Shown piece after piece: positions 9,670 to 16,906 of a stretch of 64,000 nt of DNA. Numbering within the stretch: position 1 is the stretch's first letter; the number at the start of each line of letters is the position of its first letter. The notes beneath the pieces were generated by a model. The model did not search any database. It was not told where the DNA came from and worked only from the letters and a program-made list of their open reading frames with translations. Origin of the DNA: Streptococcus sp. VT 162 (lineage in GTDB: Bacteria > Bacillota > Bacilli > Lactobacillales > Streptococcaceae); assembly GCA_000688775.2 (NCBI GenBank), contig CP007628.2, positions 62,001 through 126,000 of the forward strand, given 5' to 3'. Both the position numbers and the translations under genes were made by a program.

Positions 9670-10341
9670 ATGAGAAAAATAATTTTTATTGGACAGAGCG
9701 GTGATAAGGCCGTTTACTATAACACGCGAACAAAAGAGGCTCTCGTAGCCGATAAGAGTGTTTTGTTAAATACGGAAGGGGCTAGGAAGACCAATAATGC
9801 TATCATTCCTTTGATGTTTGCTTTTGTTTTTTTGGGTATTATCGGAGGATTAGTAGCTATACCTGCATTTTCAGGTTTTCAATATAGCAGCTGGATGGTT
9901 CCGCCTTATATCGTTGCCCAATTCTTTGTCTGCTTTGGCTTTATATGGATGATGGAAGAGGCCTTGTATAAAGAGGTGAAACAGGTTCAAGGGGCAAGTT
10001 CTCAACAGTTTGAGAAAGCCGTTTATTCAAATCTGCTTTGGGAAAATTTCAGTAAGAAAAAAGCAACATTTGGGAAAATGATAGTTTTTCTAATAATACA
10101 GTTAGTAATTCTATTTATAGCATTTATAGGAATCGCTACCATACTAAATATTATAAATTCATTTATAAATCAGGAGAAATTTGACGCACAAATTTTATTT
10201 TCATTATTGATAGGTCTCTTTCCTGCCTTGTTGTACCTTTTCTTATTCCAAAACAATCCTATCCGCTGGTTCTTAGCTGTGCGAAAGTATGAACAAGGGA
10301 AAGTGATATTTAGGGAAGAAATAGAAAAGAGGGAATGCTAA
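9670..10341 (+). CDS. Four-TM membrane protein, tandem paralogue 2
   Basis: 223 residues, paralogue of the protein at 8868: same cytoplasmic N-terminus (FIGQSGDKAVYYNTRTKE), same four-segment layout and same NNPIRWFLAVRKYEQGK tail, with a clearly different membrane core. The stop codon TAA overlaps the ATG of the next gene (TAATG), so they are coupled. Function not recognised. Confidence 0.7.
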   Translation: MRKIIFIGQSGDKAVYYNTRTKEALVADKSVLLNTEGARKTNNAIIPLMFAFVFLGIIGGLVAIPAFSGFQYSSWMVPPYIVAQFFVCFGFIWMMEEALYKEVKQVQGASSQQFEKAVYSNLLWENFSKKKATFGKMIVFLIIQLVILFIAFIGIATILNIINSFINQEKFDAQILFSLLIGLFPALLYLFLFQNNPIRWFLAVRKYEQGKVIFREEIEKREC

Positions 10342-11003
10342 TGTCACAAGAGAGATATTTGCAGATCAAAAAAGAGCATCAAGTTCGTAAGTTTGTGGGG
10401 CGTTTCCTCTTCATTCTTCTCGCTATCCTCGATGTTCTACTGGTATCAAGTCATTCCAATTATGTCCCGCTTGTAACGGTGGCCATGGTAACGATTGTGC
10501 CTTTTAATCATTTTCTACTTGGTCCTCTTAGGAGACAGAAAAAAGCCATAGAAAAAGAGCATCCAGAATGGAAAATACTCAGTACAAAGGGAGTAAAGGT
10601 TCCCTCGGCTGAAGCCAATAAAAGAACCTTGGCTGGTATTGGGATCTTGATAGCCTTACTGTTGTCTTTTGGGCTATTCTATAAACCTGTAAAACAGCCG
10701 AACGACCAAGTAAACAAGCCGCCTAAGCTTGATTCTAAAGCGCCTGAAACGTCCAAGTCTTCAGAGTCTGAGTCGTCCAGTTCCTCTAAGACCAAAGAAT
10801 CCAGTTCCTCAGAGTCGAAATCCTCGTCTTCGACTGAACAAAGTTCTAAAACCGAAAGTTCAGGAACAAAACCGTCAAAAAGCGAATCCAATAATCCTTA
10901 TTACCAGATTCCAGGACTTACTGACGAACAGGTGAGAGATATCATATCAAAATCGGTGAAAGATTTGAGAGAAAAACAGTCAAAAGAAAAATCCGAAGAG
11001 TAG
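10341..11003 (+). CDS. Membrane protein with Ser/Glu-rich linker
   Basis: 220 residues from the ATG at 10341, which follows GAGGG by seven bases; an in-frame ATG six bases earlier is less well placed. Two hydrophobic segments at about 20-60 and one at about 98-112 anchor it. A low-complexity stretch of Ser, Lys and Glu then runs from about 130 to 185, ending in a conserved-looking ITDEQ-type helix (GLTDEQVRDIISKSVKDLR). The layout suggests an exposed tail on a flexible spacer. No family recognised. Confidence 0.65.
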   Translation: MSQERYLQIKKEHQVRKFVGRFLFILLAILDVLLVSSHSNYVPLVTVAMVTIVPFNHFLLGPLRRQKKAIEKEHPEWKILSTKGVKVPSAEANKRTLAGIGILIALLLSFGLFYKPVKQPNDQVNKPPKLDSKAPETSKSSESESSSSSKTKESSSSESKSSSSTEQSSKTESSGTKPSKSESNNPYYQIPGLTDEQVRDIISKSVKDLREKQSKEKSEE

Positions 11004-11007
11004 ACTC

Positions 11008-11032
11008 GAGGACATCAATGTCCTTTCTGGAT
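11008..11032 (+). terminator. Weak hairpin
   Basis: AGGACAT/ATGTCCT stem with a two-base loop and a short TTTC. It may attenuate transcription before the next gene. Confidence 0.35.
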
Positions 11033-11079
11033 GAGTTCGTTTTGAGATTTTACTGTATAAAATAACAGGAGGAGTTCAT

Positions 11080-11637
11080 ATGAATAAAGAAGTGATTGGT
11101 TTGATAGTTGGGACAATCGTCATCTTCCTATCTTTTGTATTTGTGTGTGGGACCTTTCTCTATCTCTATCTTCGAGATCAGAAGTTGTTCCGCCTTGCCA
11201 AGTCATCCGTTCCTGGAACGGTTATCGGCTATAGCCGTTTTCGTGAGGGGTATCCACCTATCGTCGAATACACGGTGGATGGGATTGCTTATAAGAAAAC
11301 CTTGCAGTATTTTATGTTCAAAACGGTCACAATTCCGTGGGGGACTACTAAATTTTTAAAGGACTATACAAGAGAAGATATGCTGGCACCTTCGATCACT
11401 CGCTACAGCAACTCCTTTGTTTCTTTCAAACGCTTGATGCAGACCCATTTCCCCCTTCATTCGGAGCTGACAGTCTGGTATGATCCAGACAAGCCGACCA
11501 GGGCCTATGTCGAACGTTACAGCGGAATGGACAAGTTTTACAAGTGGTTTGGTATCGGATTTGGGCTGGCTCTAGTTATAGTCTATGGGATAGTGATCCT
11601 AGCCTTTTTGTCCAATTTGTCCAAGATATACGCATAA
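11080..11637 (+). CDS. DUF3592-like membrane protein
   Basis: 185 residues with N- and C-terminal membrane helices (about 7-30 and 157-180) and a ~120-residue extracytoplasmic or cytosolic beta-rich domain between them containing PGTVIGYSRFREGYPPIVEYTVDG-type repeats and WYDPDKPTRAYVE. This matches the general DUF3592 layout (two helices flanking a domain that ends in a Y/F-x-P-xNP motif). A GGAGGAG ribosome site lies upstream. Function unknown. It is the last gene of the membrane-protein cluster. Confidence 0.65.
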   Translation: MNKEVIGLIVGTIVIFLSFVFVCGTFLYLYLRDQKLFRLAKSSVPGTVIGYSRFREGYPPIVEYTVDGIAYKKTLQYFMFKTVTIPWGTTKFLKDYTREDMLAPSITRYSNSFVSFKRLMQTHFPLHSELTVWYDPDKPTRAYVERYSGMDKFYKWFGIGFGLALVIVYGIVILAFLSNLSKIYA

Positions 11638-11780
11638 AGGTCAGTTGGTTGAAAGGAAACGTGACTTCCCATCGAGCTTCAAGGAGGACAGAGTTTCTTT
11701 TCCATTTCCATGCTTATCAATCTTTTCTATCTGATACAGAGGAGAGGTTGCCTCCTACAAATACAGACAGGAAGTGAATT

Positions 11781-11809
11781 TTGACAAAGCCCCTTATTCG
11801 AGATATAAT
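11781..11809 (+). promoter_or_regulatory. Consensus promoter of the CstR/CsoR-like gene
   Basis: TTGACA (11781-11786), 17 bases, TATAAT (11804-11809): a perfect sigma-A promoter. It lies inside the longer open frame that begins at 11774 and so shows that the true start is downstream. Confidence 0.85.
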
Positions 11810-11836
11810 GAAGAAAAAGTGACCAAGGATAAATTA

Positions 11837-12094
11837 ATGACAAACTCAAAGTATATAACACGCCTGAAACGTTCAGAGGGTCAGTTGCGTGGGATTCAAA
11901 AGATGATTGAAGAAGATCGTGACTGCGCAGATATTGTTACGCAGTTGACAGCAGTGAAATCTAGCGTTGAGCGCGTGATTGAGATGATCATTACTGAAAA
12001 TCTCACAGGCTGTATCAACCAACCATTAGACGACCCCGAGGCTCAAAAGGAACGCCTAGAAAAGGCCATCCGATACCTGATTAAACGGAAGTAA
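11837..12094 (+). CDS. cstR: CsoR/FrmR-family repressor, CstR-like
   Basis: 85-residue all-helical repressor starting RLKRSEGQLRGIQKM, the hallmark of the CsoR/RcnR/FrmR/CstR family. Start ATG 11837 has AAGGA seven bases upstream and lies after the promoter. Cys30 and Cys59 match the two sensing cysteines, but the position that is histidine in copper-sensing CsoR is Asn55 here (ENLTGC). Two cysteines without the histidine is the pattern of CstR, the persulfide sensor of Staphylococcus aureus. The rhodanese genes next door fit that role. Copper or formaldehyde sensing is less likely. Functional assignment is inference. Confidence 0.75.
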   Translation: MTNSKYITRLKRSEGQLRGIQKMIEEDRDCADIVTQLTAVKSSVERVIEMIITENLTGCINQPLDDPEAQKERLEKAIRYLIKRK

Positions 12095-12287
12095 ACTAAT
12101 TTGCTATTGATAAACAATGCAGACAAAGGTATTTAAGTTTATTCCGACAAAAAAATCATGTCAGCCAAACGGATGAGTTCCCCCAATACCAACGAGAAGA
12201 CCTCTTTTTAGATACCATAAAGTTGCTTCTTTTTTAGAAGCGACGGGCTACGAGCCCTATATCATTGGGTTGCAGAAATGAAAAAAT
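12095..12287. other. Intergenic region, nothing recognised
   Basis: About 190 bases between the repressor and the rhodanese terminator. No open frame with a ribosome site and no clear repeat. Confidence 0.4.
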
Positions 12288-12306
12288 CGATTAAGTTTCT
12301 TAATCG
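12288..12306 (-). terminator. Bidirectional terminator of rhodanese genes
   Basis: CGATTAAG/CTTAATCG stem with a three-base loop. It is flanked by A6 on the left and T6 on the right, so it works on both strands. It ends the minus-strand rhodanese transcript. Confidence 0.75.
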
Positions 12307-12315
12307 GTTTTTTGC

Positions 12316-12612
12316 TTATTCTACTTGACCGGGCCAAGCATTCATACCACCTTCTACATTGATAACGGTGAGGCCTTGGGCGCTTAGAAATTCACAAGCA
12401 GATGCAGAACGGACTCCACCTTGACAGATGACATGGTATTCCTGGTCAGGTTTGAGTTCTTTGTAACCTTGCTCCAAGGTACTTAACGGAAGATTTTTGG
12501 CACCTGGTGCATGTCCTGCTTGGAATTCATGTCCCTCACGTACATCGATAAGGTTTAGATTTTCATTTAGGTATTTTTCATAAAAATCAGCCATGCTGAT
12601 ATTAGTTTCCAT
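12316..12612 (-). CDS. Single-domain rhodanese-like sulfurtransferase
   Basis: 98-residue rhodanese domain. DVREGHEFQAGHAPGAKNLPL is the CH2A-type motif region, and the active-site loop is CQGGVRS with the catalytic Cys near residue 66. Such PspE/GlpE-like proteins carry sulfane sulfur as a persulfide. AAGGAG lies seven bases before the ATG. It is probably cotranscribed from the promoter at 13.3 kb with the second rhodanese. Beside a CstR-like repressor, it likely helps handle reactive sulfur species. Confidence 0.85.
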   Translation of the reverse strand: METNISMADFYEKYLNENLNLIDVREGHEFQAGHAPGAKNLPLSTLEQGYKELKPDQEYHVICQGGVRSASACEFLSAQGLTVINVEGGMNAWPGQVE

Positions 12613-12681
12613 ACTCGACTCCTTCTGGATTAGTCATTTTATATAGTGAATAAGCGTCGTCAAGGTTTTGGACGGAAATTC

Positions 12682-12957
12682 CTACCACTGGAGGCTACGC
12701 TCTGTGATATAGTTGCGCAAAACGCTGTGGCAGCTAAGGATGTAGGTTTGGTTCTTGTCTGGTTCATCCAAGCTCTCCCCTAGTTCATTTAGGGGATATG
12801 GATGATATCGATCTTGGGTCGCCCCCCTGAAATTCGCTACTTATCCGTACATCTAGGGATTTTGGCCCTTAGTCAGATCGTCTTTGAGCTGACAACATTG
12901 GATATTATCGCTCAGGCCTTCGATAAGGTTCAAGGCTGCCTAGCCCATTTTATGCTT
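12682..12957 (-). pseudogene. Debris of CoA-disulfide-reductase/rhodanese fusion gene
   Basis: No intact frame, but the minus strand reads in order fragments like NLIEGLSDNIQ, QLKDDLTKGQNP, then after stop codons HPYPLNELGESLDE and NQTYILSCHSVLRNYI. The last resembles the rhodanese loop (C-x-x-G/V-LR-x-Y) at the end of CoA-disulfide reductases of the CoADR-RHD type, and the earlier pieces resemble the dimerisation region just before it. Three or more in-frame stops show decay. It lies exactly between the two rhodanese genes, where such an enzyme would belong in a cst-like operon. Assigned by eye; a profile search is needed. Confidence 0.5.
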
Positions 12958-13272
12958 CTAGATGACCTTACCTGTCCAAGCGCTCATACCGCCTCGGACA
13001 TTGATGACATCATAGCCTTTTTTCTTAAGCTTTTTCGCAGCTAGTTTGCTTCGCACACCAGAATGACAAATGACATAAAGTGTTTCTTTTGTCGCTGGTG
13101 TGTAGGAACCAATTTCAGTTAGAGGGACATTCTTGGCATTTTTAATATGACCTCTACGGAATTCCATAGGCGTCCGAACATCCAGTAGTTGAATCGGTTC
13201 TCTGAGTTTAGCTTCTAACTCGCTGGTAGAAATACTGTCAATTTTTGTAAATAATAAGTGAAACATTGGCAC
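12958..13272 (-). CDS. Single-domain rhodanese-like sulfurtransferase
   Basis: 104-residue rhodanese. DVRTPMEFRRGHIKNAKNVPL is followed by the active-site loop CHSGVRS. It has a GGAGG ribosome site and is the first gene of the minus-strand unit. Its promoter overlaps a GC-box palindrome (13281-13297), a CsoR/CstR-type operator, linking it to the repressor at 11.8 kb. It differs in sequence from the rhodanese at 12316, so the two are not a recent duplication. Confidence 0.87.
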   Translation of the reverse strand: MPMFHLLFTKIDSISTSELEAKLREPIQLLDVRTPMEFRRGHIKNAKNVPLTEIGSYTPATKETLYVICHSGVRSKLAAKKLKKKGYDVINVRGGMSAWTGKVI

Positions 13273-13280
13273 CTCCTAGC

Positions 13281-13297
13281 ATACCCTTATGGGGTAT
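13281..13297. promoter_or_regulatory. CsoR/CstR-type operator
   Basis: ATACCCTTATGGGGTAT is a near-perfect palindrome of the form ATACCC-N5-GGGTAT, the known shape of CsoR/CstR operators (TACCCC...GGGGTA). It directly abuts the -10 of the minus-strand rhodanese promoter and so covers the transcription start. Confidence 0.75.
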
Positions 13298-13326
13298 ATT
13301 AAACCATGAAGTCAAGCTTTTGTCAA
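13298..13326 (-). promoter_or_regulatory. Rhodanese promoter
   Basis: On the minus strand, TTGACA (13321-13326), 17 bases, TTTAAT (13298-13303), with the operator immediately downstream. Confidence 0.75.
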
Positions 13327-13384
13327 GCAAGTTGTTTTAACTTGGGAGGGGAATGGTTTCGAGAGTCTAGAAAGTAGGCTATTC

Positions 13385-13413
13385 TTGACCTTTCAAAGGC
13401 TTTTTGATATGAT
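13385..13413 (+). promoter_or_regulatory. Promoter of acetyltransferase gene
   Basis: TTGACC, 17 bases, TATGAT, 28 bases before the ATG. It diverges from the rhodanese promoter. Confidence 0.75.
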
Positions 13414-13441
13414 GGGTCCAAAGTAAGTGTGAGGTGATAAG

Positions 13442-14005
13442 ATGGCTAGCGAATACCAGAAAATGATAGCAGGGGAGCCTTACCGTCCGTCGGATCCTGA
13501 ATTACGGACCTTGGCGCAGGCTTCTCGCCAAAAACAGGCTGCCTTTAACAAGGAAGAAGATCCCTTGAAGGGAGCGGAGATTATCAAGACTTGGTTTGGC
13601 TCAACTGGGCAAAATCTCTATGTCAATCCACGCTTGGTGGTCGATTATGGAGTCAATATCCATCTAGGGGAAAATTTTTATTCTAATTGGAACTTGACAA
13701 TGCTGGATGTTTGTCCGATTCGCATTGGGAACAACGCCATGCTTGGCCCCAACTGTCAGTTTTTAACCCCACTCCATCCACTGGATCCGGATGAACGCAA
13801 TTCAGGGGTCGAATACGGCAAGCCCATCACCATCGGAGACAATTTCTGGGCTGGAGGTGGCGTCATTGTCCTTCCTGGAGTGACACTGGGCAATAACGTC
13901 GTCGCTGGAGCAGGAGCCGTGATCACCAAGTCTTTTGGAGACAATGTCGTTCTAGGTGGGAATCCTGCGCGTGTTATCAAGGAAATCCCAGTAAAAGAAA
14001 ACTAA
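13442..14005 (+). CDS. Maltose/galactoside O-acetyltransferase family protein
   Basis: 187-residue left-handed beta-helix acetyltransferase of the LacA/Maa/NodL type. The N-terminal Mac domain (YQKMIAGEPYRPSDPEL) precedes hexapeptide repeats (IHLGENF, IRIGNNA, ITIGDNF, VTLGNNV). The catalytic His lies in LTPLHPLD, and the C-terminus GGNPARVIKEI is typical. It transfers acetyl from acetyl-CoA to a sugar hydroxyl. The true acceptor is unknown; detoxification of unmetabolised sugars is the usual guess. Confidence 0.87.
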   Translation: MASEYQKMIAGEPYRPSDPELRTLAQASRQKQAAFNKEEDPLKGAEIIKTWFGSTGQNLYVNPRLVVDYGVNIHLGENFYSNWNLTMLDVCPIRIGNNAMLGPNCQFLTPLHPLDPDERNSGVEYGKPITIGDNFWAGGGVIVLPGVTLGNNVVAGAGAVITKSFGDNVVLGGNPARVIKEIPVKEN

Positions 14006-14031
14006 AAAGAACAGCTTGGGCTGTTCTTTTT
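14005..14031 (+). terminator. Intrinsic terminator
   Basis: GAACAGC/GCTGTTC stem with a four-base loop, A5 before and TTTT after; usable from both strands. Confidence 0.8.
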
Positions 14032-14044
14032 ATGAGCTTTAATC

Positions 14045-14353
14045 TTATAGATTTTTCTTCTTTTTGGCTTTCTTGGTCAAGGAAACATCGCACTGAGAAA
14101 TCTTGCTTGTCAGGTAGCTTGTCAGTTGGAAGTCGTCTACCTGAGGATTGAGATCGACTTCGTAGACGGTTTGCAAGGATTCTTGGATGAGCTGAAAATC
14201 TTCTGTATCAAAGTAGATATTGGAAATGGTCGAAGTCGGATAGTCGTCCTCGACGAGGTAGTCTTTCAAATCTTCTATTAAATCCTGTAGGTCTGTTTTA
14301 GAGACCAGGTACTTGGTTTCGATCCGTTCAAAGCTTGTTTCTAGGGGTTTCAT
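14045..14353 (-). pseudogene. Truncated VTC-domain (polyphosphate polymerase-like) gene, fused tail
   Basis: A 102-codon frame from ATG 14353 (AAAGGAG eight bases upstream). Residues 1-60 match the start of VTC-domain proteins: FERIETKYLV, then NIYFDTEDFQLIQ, the tunnel-forming strands. A VTC domain needs about 200 residues with many basic residues, and here it stops abruptly. The last ~40 residues (VYEVDLNPQVDDFQL to a KKAKKKK end) look like the end of another protein, possibly the DUF4956 membrane partner that normally follows VTC. I infer an internal deletion joined the two ends in frame. It may be expressed but cannot be a working VTC enzyme. Confidence 0.6.
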
Positions 14354-14554
14354 AAGCAATTTCTCCTTTAGATAAATCATAGATTAAACAAGGTAAACTT
14401 GCTTGGAACAAGTCTAGAGGACATTTCTAAAAGTTTTATTAAGCGAAACTTAACTGAAACTGAATTTAAGGAAACTTTCAGAAAAGTTTTAGTTTTGTTT
14501 CAGGAATCTTCTGTAGACTGTCTAGCTATATCATACGAAGGAGAGGAAAAAGGT

Positions 14555-15763
14555 ATGAAATCAAAAAAATGGACCCTACTCGCAACGAGTTTAACGGCAA
14601 TGGTGCTGCTGGCAGCATGTGCCCAGTCAACAACTACATCTAATACCAATGCAACGACAAATAGTGCAACAATAACTTCAACAAAGACAAACCAATCATC
14701 CTATTTTACAGAGAAGGACAATGATACCTCTTATGACGAAAGCACAGCCTCTAAGATTGAGTTATCTGGCTCATCAGCAAACGTCTCTGGAGATGGGGTG
14801 ACAGTCTCTGAATCAACAGTGACCATCACAAAATCTGGGACCTATGTGATTTCAGGTCAGTCTGACGGAGTGCAGATCAAGATCGAGGCAGATAAGTCTG
14901 CAGATGTTCACCTAGTCCTAAAAGGTGCGACCATGACCAATACCAATGCAGCGATATCTGCGACATCAGCTGGCCATGTCTACTTGACTCTAGCAGAGGG
15001 AGCCACCAACAGTCTCTCTGACTCAAGCTCTAACAGCGACGAAAAAGCTGACGCAGCTCTCTTTTCTAAGGTGGATTTGACCATCAACGGGAAAGGAACT
15101 CTCAATGTAGATGGCAAGAAGAACAACGGTATCAAGGCTAATGACACTCTCCACATCACGGGTGGAACCTATAACATCACAGCAGTTGGCGATGCCTTTA
15201 ATGTTAATGATGAACTCAACATCACTGGTACGACTATGACCATCGATGCCAAAGAAGATGGCGTAAAGGTGGACAATGACGAGGATACTTCAGTCGGAAC
15301 CATGTACCTATCCAACAACAACATCACCGTTACAGCAGGAGATGATGGCATCCACGCATCAGGTGATTTGGTTATCGATAGTGGTACCTACACCGTCAAG
15401 AATTCGACAGAAGGACTTGAAGGTAAGTCCATCACCATCAACGGTGGGGACATTAGCATCTATTCGACAGATGATGGAGTCAATGCAGCTAATAAAAACG
15501 CCCAACAGAGTGAAATCTTCTTCACCATGAACGGTGGGAACCTGACAGTAGAAGTCGGCCAAGGAGACACAGACCCAATCGACTCAAACGGCAATATCAC
15601 GGTCACAGGCGGAACCATTAAAATGACTGGTCAAACAGGTTTTGACTTTGATGGGACAGCGACCTACACAGGTGGAGATATCTATCTCAACGGTGAAAAA
15701 CAAACGGAAATTGTCAACTCTATGCCTGGAGGTGGCGGTCCAGCCCCTGGCGGACAAGGATAA
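14555..15763 (+). CDS. Carbohydrate-binding beta-helix lipoprotein (DUF4353 / Cthe_2159-like)
   Basis: 402-residue secreted lipoprotein. The signal peptide ends in LLAAC (lipobox, Cys about residue 24), then a Thr/Asn/Ser-rich linker, then a repetitive right-handed beta-helix with recurring ITINGG, NNGIKAND, EDGVKVDND, DDGIHASGD and DGVNAANKN rungs and a Gly/Pro-rich tail (GGGGPAPGG). Start ATG 14555 is supported by AAGGAGAGG and the signal peptide; the open frame upstream to 14399 is not coding. The family includes Clostridium Cthe_2159, a pectin/cellulose binder. In related bacteria it accompanies VTC and DUF4956 genes, of which only a relic lies next door. Confidence 0.8.
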   Translation: MKSKKWTLLATSLTAMVLLAACAQSTTTSNTNATTNSATITSTKTNQSSYFTEKDNDTSYDESTASKIELSGSSANVSGDGVTVSESTVTITKSGTYVISGQSDGVQIKIEADKSADVHLVLKGATMTNTNAAISATSAGHVYLTLAEGATNSLSDSSSNSDEKADAALFSKVDLTINGKGTLNVDGKKNNGIKANDTLHITGGTYNITAVGDAFNVNDELNITGTTMTIDAKEDGVKVDNDEDTSVGTMYLSNNNITVTAGDDGIHASGDLVIDSGTYTVKNSTEGLEGKSITINGGDISIYSTDDGVNAANKNAQQSEIFFTMNGGNLTVEVGQGDTDPIDSNGNITVTGGTIKMTGQTGFDFDGTATYTGGDIYLNGEKQTEIVNSMPGGGGPAPGGQG

Positions 15764-15770
15764 AAAAGAA

Positions 15771-15802
15771 TCTCCTTTCTCGAAAGAGAAGGGAGAGTTT
15801 TT
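15771..15802 (+). terminator. Intrinsic terminator after the lipoprotein
   Basis: TCTCCTTTCTC/GAGAAGGGAGA stem (one G-U pair) with a GAAA loop, followed by five Ts. Confidence 0.85.
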
Positions 15803-15824
15803 GTGTTTGAGAGATGGATTGTAG

Positions 15825-15971
15825 CTAAAACAACTCCCAATTAGGTCTTGAAAATTTCTTAGTCTCTTTCATATAAAAATGAGTAAAATGAATTTCCATC
15901 GCCAAGGTCATTAGAGTTGCGATAGCAATGACGATAGTAGGATTGGCTGAGAAAAGTAGAGGAAGAATAGG
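15825..15971 (-). pseudogene. C-terminal remnant of a membrane protein gene
   Basis: The minus strand has a 48-codon open stretch with protein-like content: a hydrophobic helix (LLFSANPTIVIAIATLMTL) followed by MEIHFTHFYMKETK and a natural-looking end at TAG. There is no start or ribosome site, and the upstream side is closed by a stop. It looks like the last piece of a lost membrane protein gene. Identity not recognised. Confidence 0.35.
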
Positions 15972-16112
15972 CCTTTAAAAAGTGGACGGGAAAGACCATT
16001 TCGGAGTATCGCGAAGAGATTTAGAAACAGCTCTAAAAGTAATAGCTATCCATTATAAGCATCAGATAATAATGTCTGGTGCTCTATTTTTTAAAGAATT
16101 TAGATTTTTTTC

Positions 16113-16174
16113 TTGACAAGTGAGTGATTACTCACTACAATAGGTTTATATTTAGCAAGTGAGTAATCACTCAC
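16113..16174 (+). promoter_or_regulatory. ABC-exporter promoter with two TetR-type operators
   Basis: TTGACA (16113-16118), 17 bases, TACAAT (16136-16141). GTGAGTGATTACTCAC (16120-16135) fills the spacer exactly. Its reverse complement GTGAGTAATCACTCAC (16159-16174) sits just after the start site, 39 bases centre to centre. Each is nearly palindromic. This is a textbook repressor arrangement, and the TetR-family gene at the end of the operon is the obvious repressor. Confidence 0.85.
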
Positions 16175-16188
16175 CAAGGAGGAAGTAA

Positions 16189-16905
16189 ATGAAAACATTA
16201 CTACATTTACAAGATTTAGTAAAATCTTTTGACCATCAAATAGTTCTGAATCATGTCAGCTTTGAATTGCAGCCAGGAGAAATTATAGGCTTAATTGGTC
16301 CGTCTGGTGCTGGTAAATCAACTATGATTAAGACTACGTTAGGAATGGAAAAGGCTGATGGAGGCGTAGCTTTAGTGTTAAATCACACTATGCCCAATCG
16401 CTATATTTTAGGAGATATTGGCTATATGGCCCAATCAGATGCTTTATACGAGACCTTGTCAGGCCAAGAAAATCTGGAATTTTTTGGTCAGCTAAAGGGG
16501 CTTTCTAAAAAAGACCTGAAGGCGGAAATTGCTTATATAGCTCAAGTAGTAGATCTGACAGACTACTTAAACAAGGCGGTATCTGGTTATTCTGGAGGAA
16601 TGAAACGGCGTTTGTCACTGGCTATCGCGCTTTTAGGAAATCCTCAACTCTTGATTTTGGACGAACCGACAGTTGGAATCGACCCTTCTCTTCGAAAGAA
16701 AATCTGGAAAGAATTATTCGCGCTTAGAGACAATGGGGTAGGGATATTAGTTACTACCCATGTTATGAATGAAGCAGAGTTGACGGATAAGGTCGGCTTA
16801 TTATTAGGCGGAAAAATCATTGCTTTTGATACACCGCAACACTTAAAAGAAAGTTATCAAGTTTCAAGTATTGAAGAAGTATTTTTAAAAGCAGAAGGTG
16901 AGTAA
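16189..16905 (+). CDS. ABC exporter ATP-binding protein
   Basis: 238-residue ABC ATPase. Walker A is GPSGAGKST (residues about 36-44), the signature is SGYSGGMKRR, Walker B is LLILDEPTVGID, and the switch His is in VTTHVMNEAE. The short single-domain form with DrrA/CcmA-like sequence indicates an exporter subunit for drugs, peptides or lipids. It is the first gene of the operon with the permease and TetR regulator. Confidence 0.9.
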   Translation: MKTLLHLQDLVKSFDHQIVLNHVSFELQPGEIIGLIGPSGAGKSTMIKTTLGMEKADGGVALVLNHTMPNRYILGDIGYMAQSDALYETLSGQENLEFFGQLKGLSKKDLKAEIAYIAQVVDLTDYLNKAVSGYSGGMKRRLSLAIALLGNPQLLILDEPTVGIDPSLRKKIWKELFALRDNGVGILVTTHVMNEAELTDKVGLLLGGKIIAFDTPQHLKESYQVSSIEEVFLKAEGE

Positions 16906-16906
16906 A

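Noticed and set aside
11774..11836. Upstream start for the CsoR/CstR-like repressor
   Set aside because: A perfect promoter lies within this stretch, so it cannot be in the main message; the family starts at the RLKRSEGQ region.
14399..14554. N-terminal extension of the beta-helix lipoprotein
   Set aside because: The signal peptide and ribosome site at 14555 define the start; the extension would put 52 charged residues before a lipobox signal.
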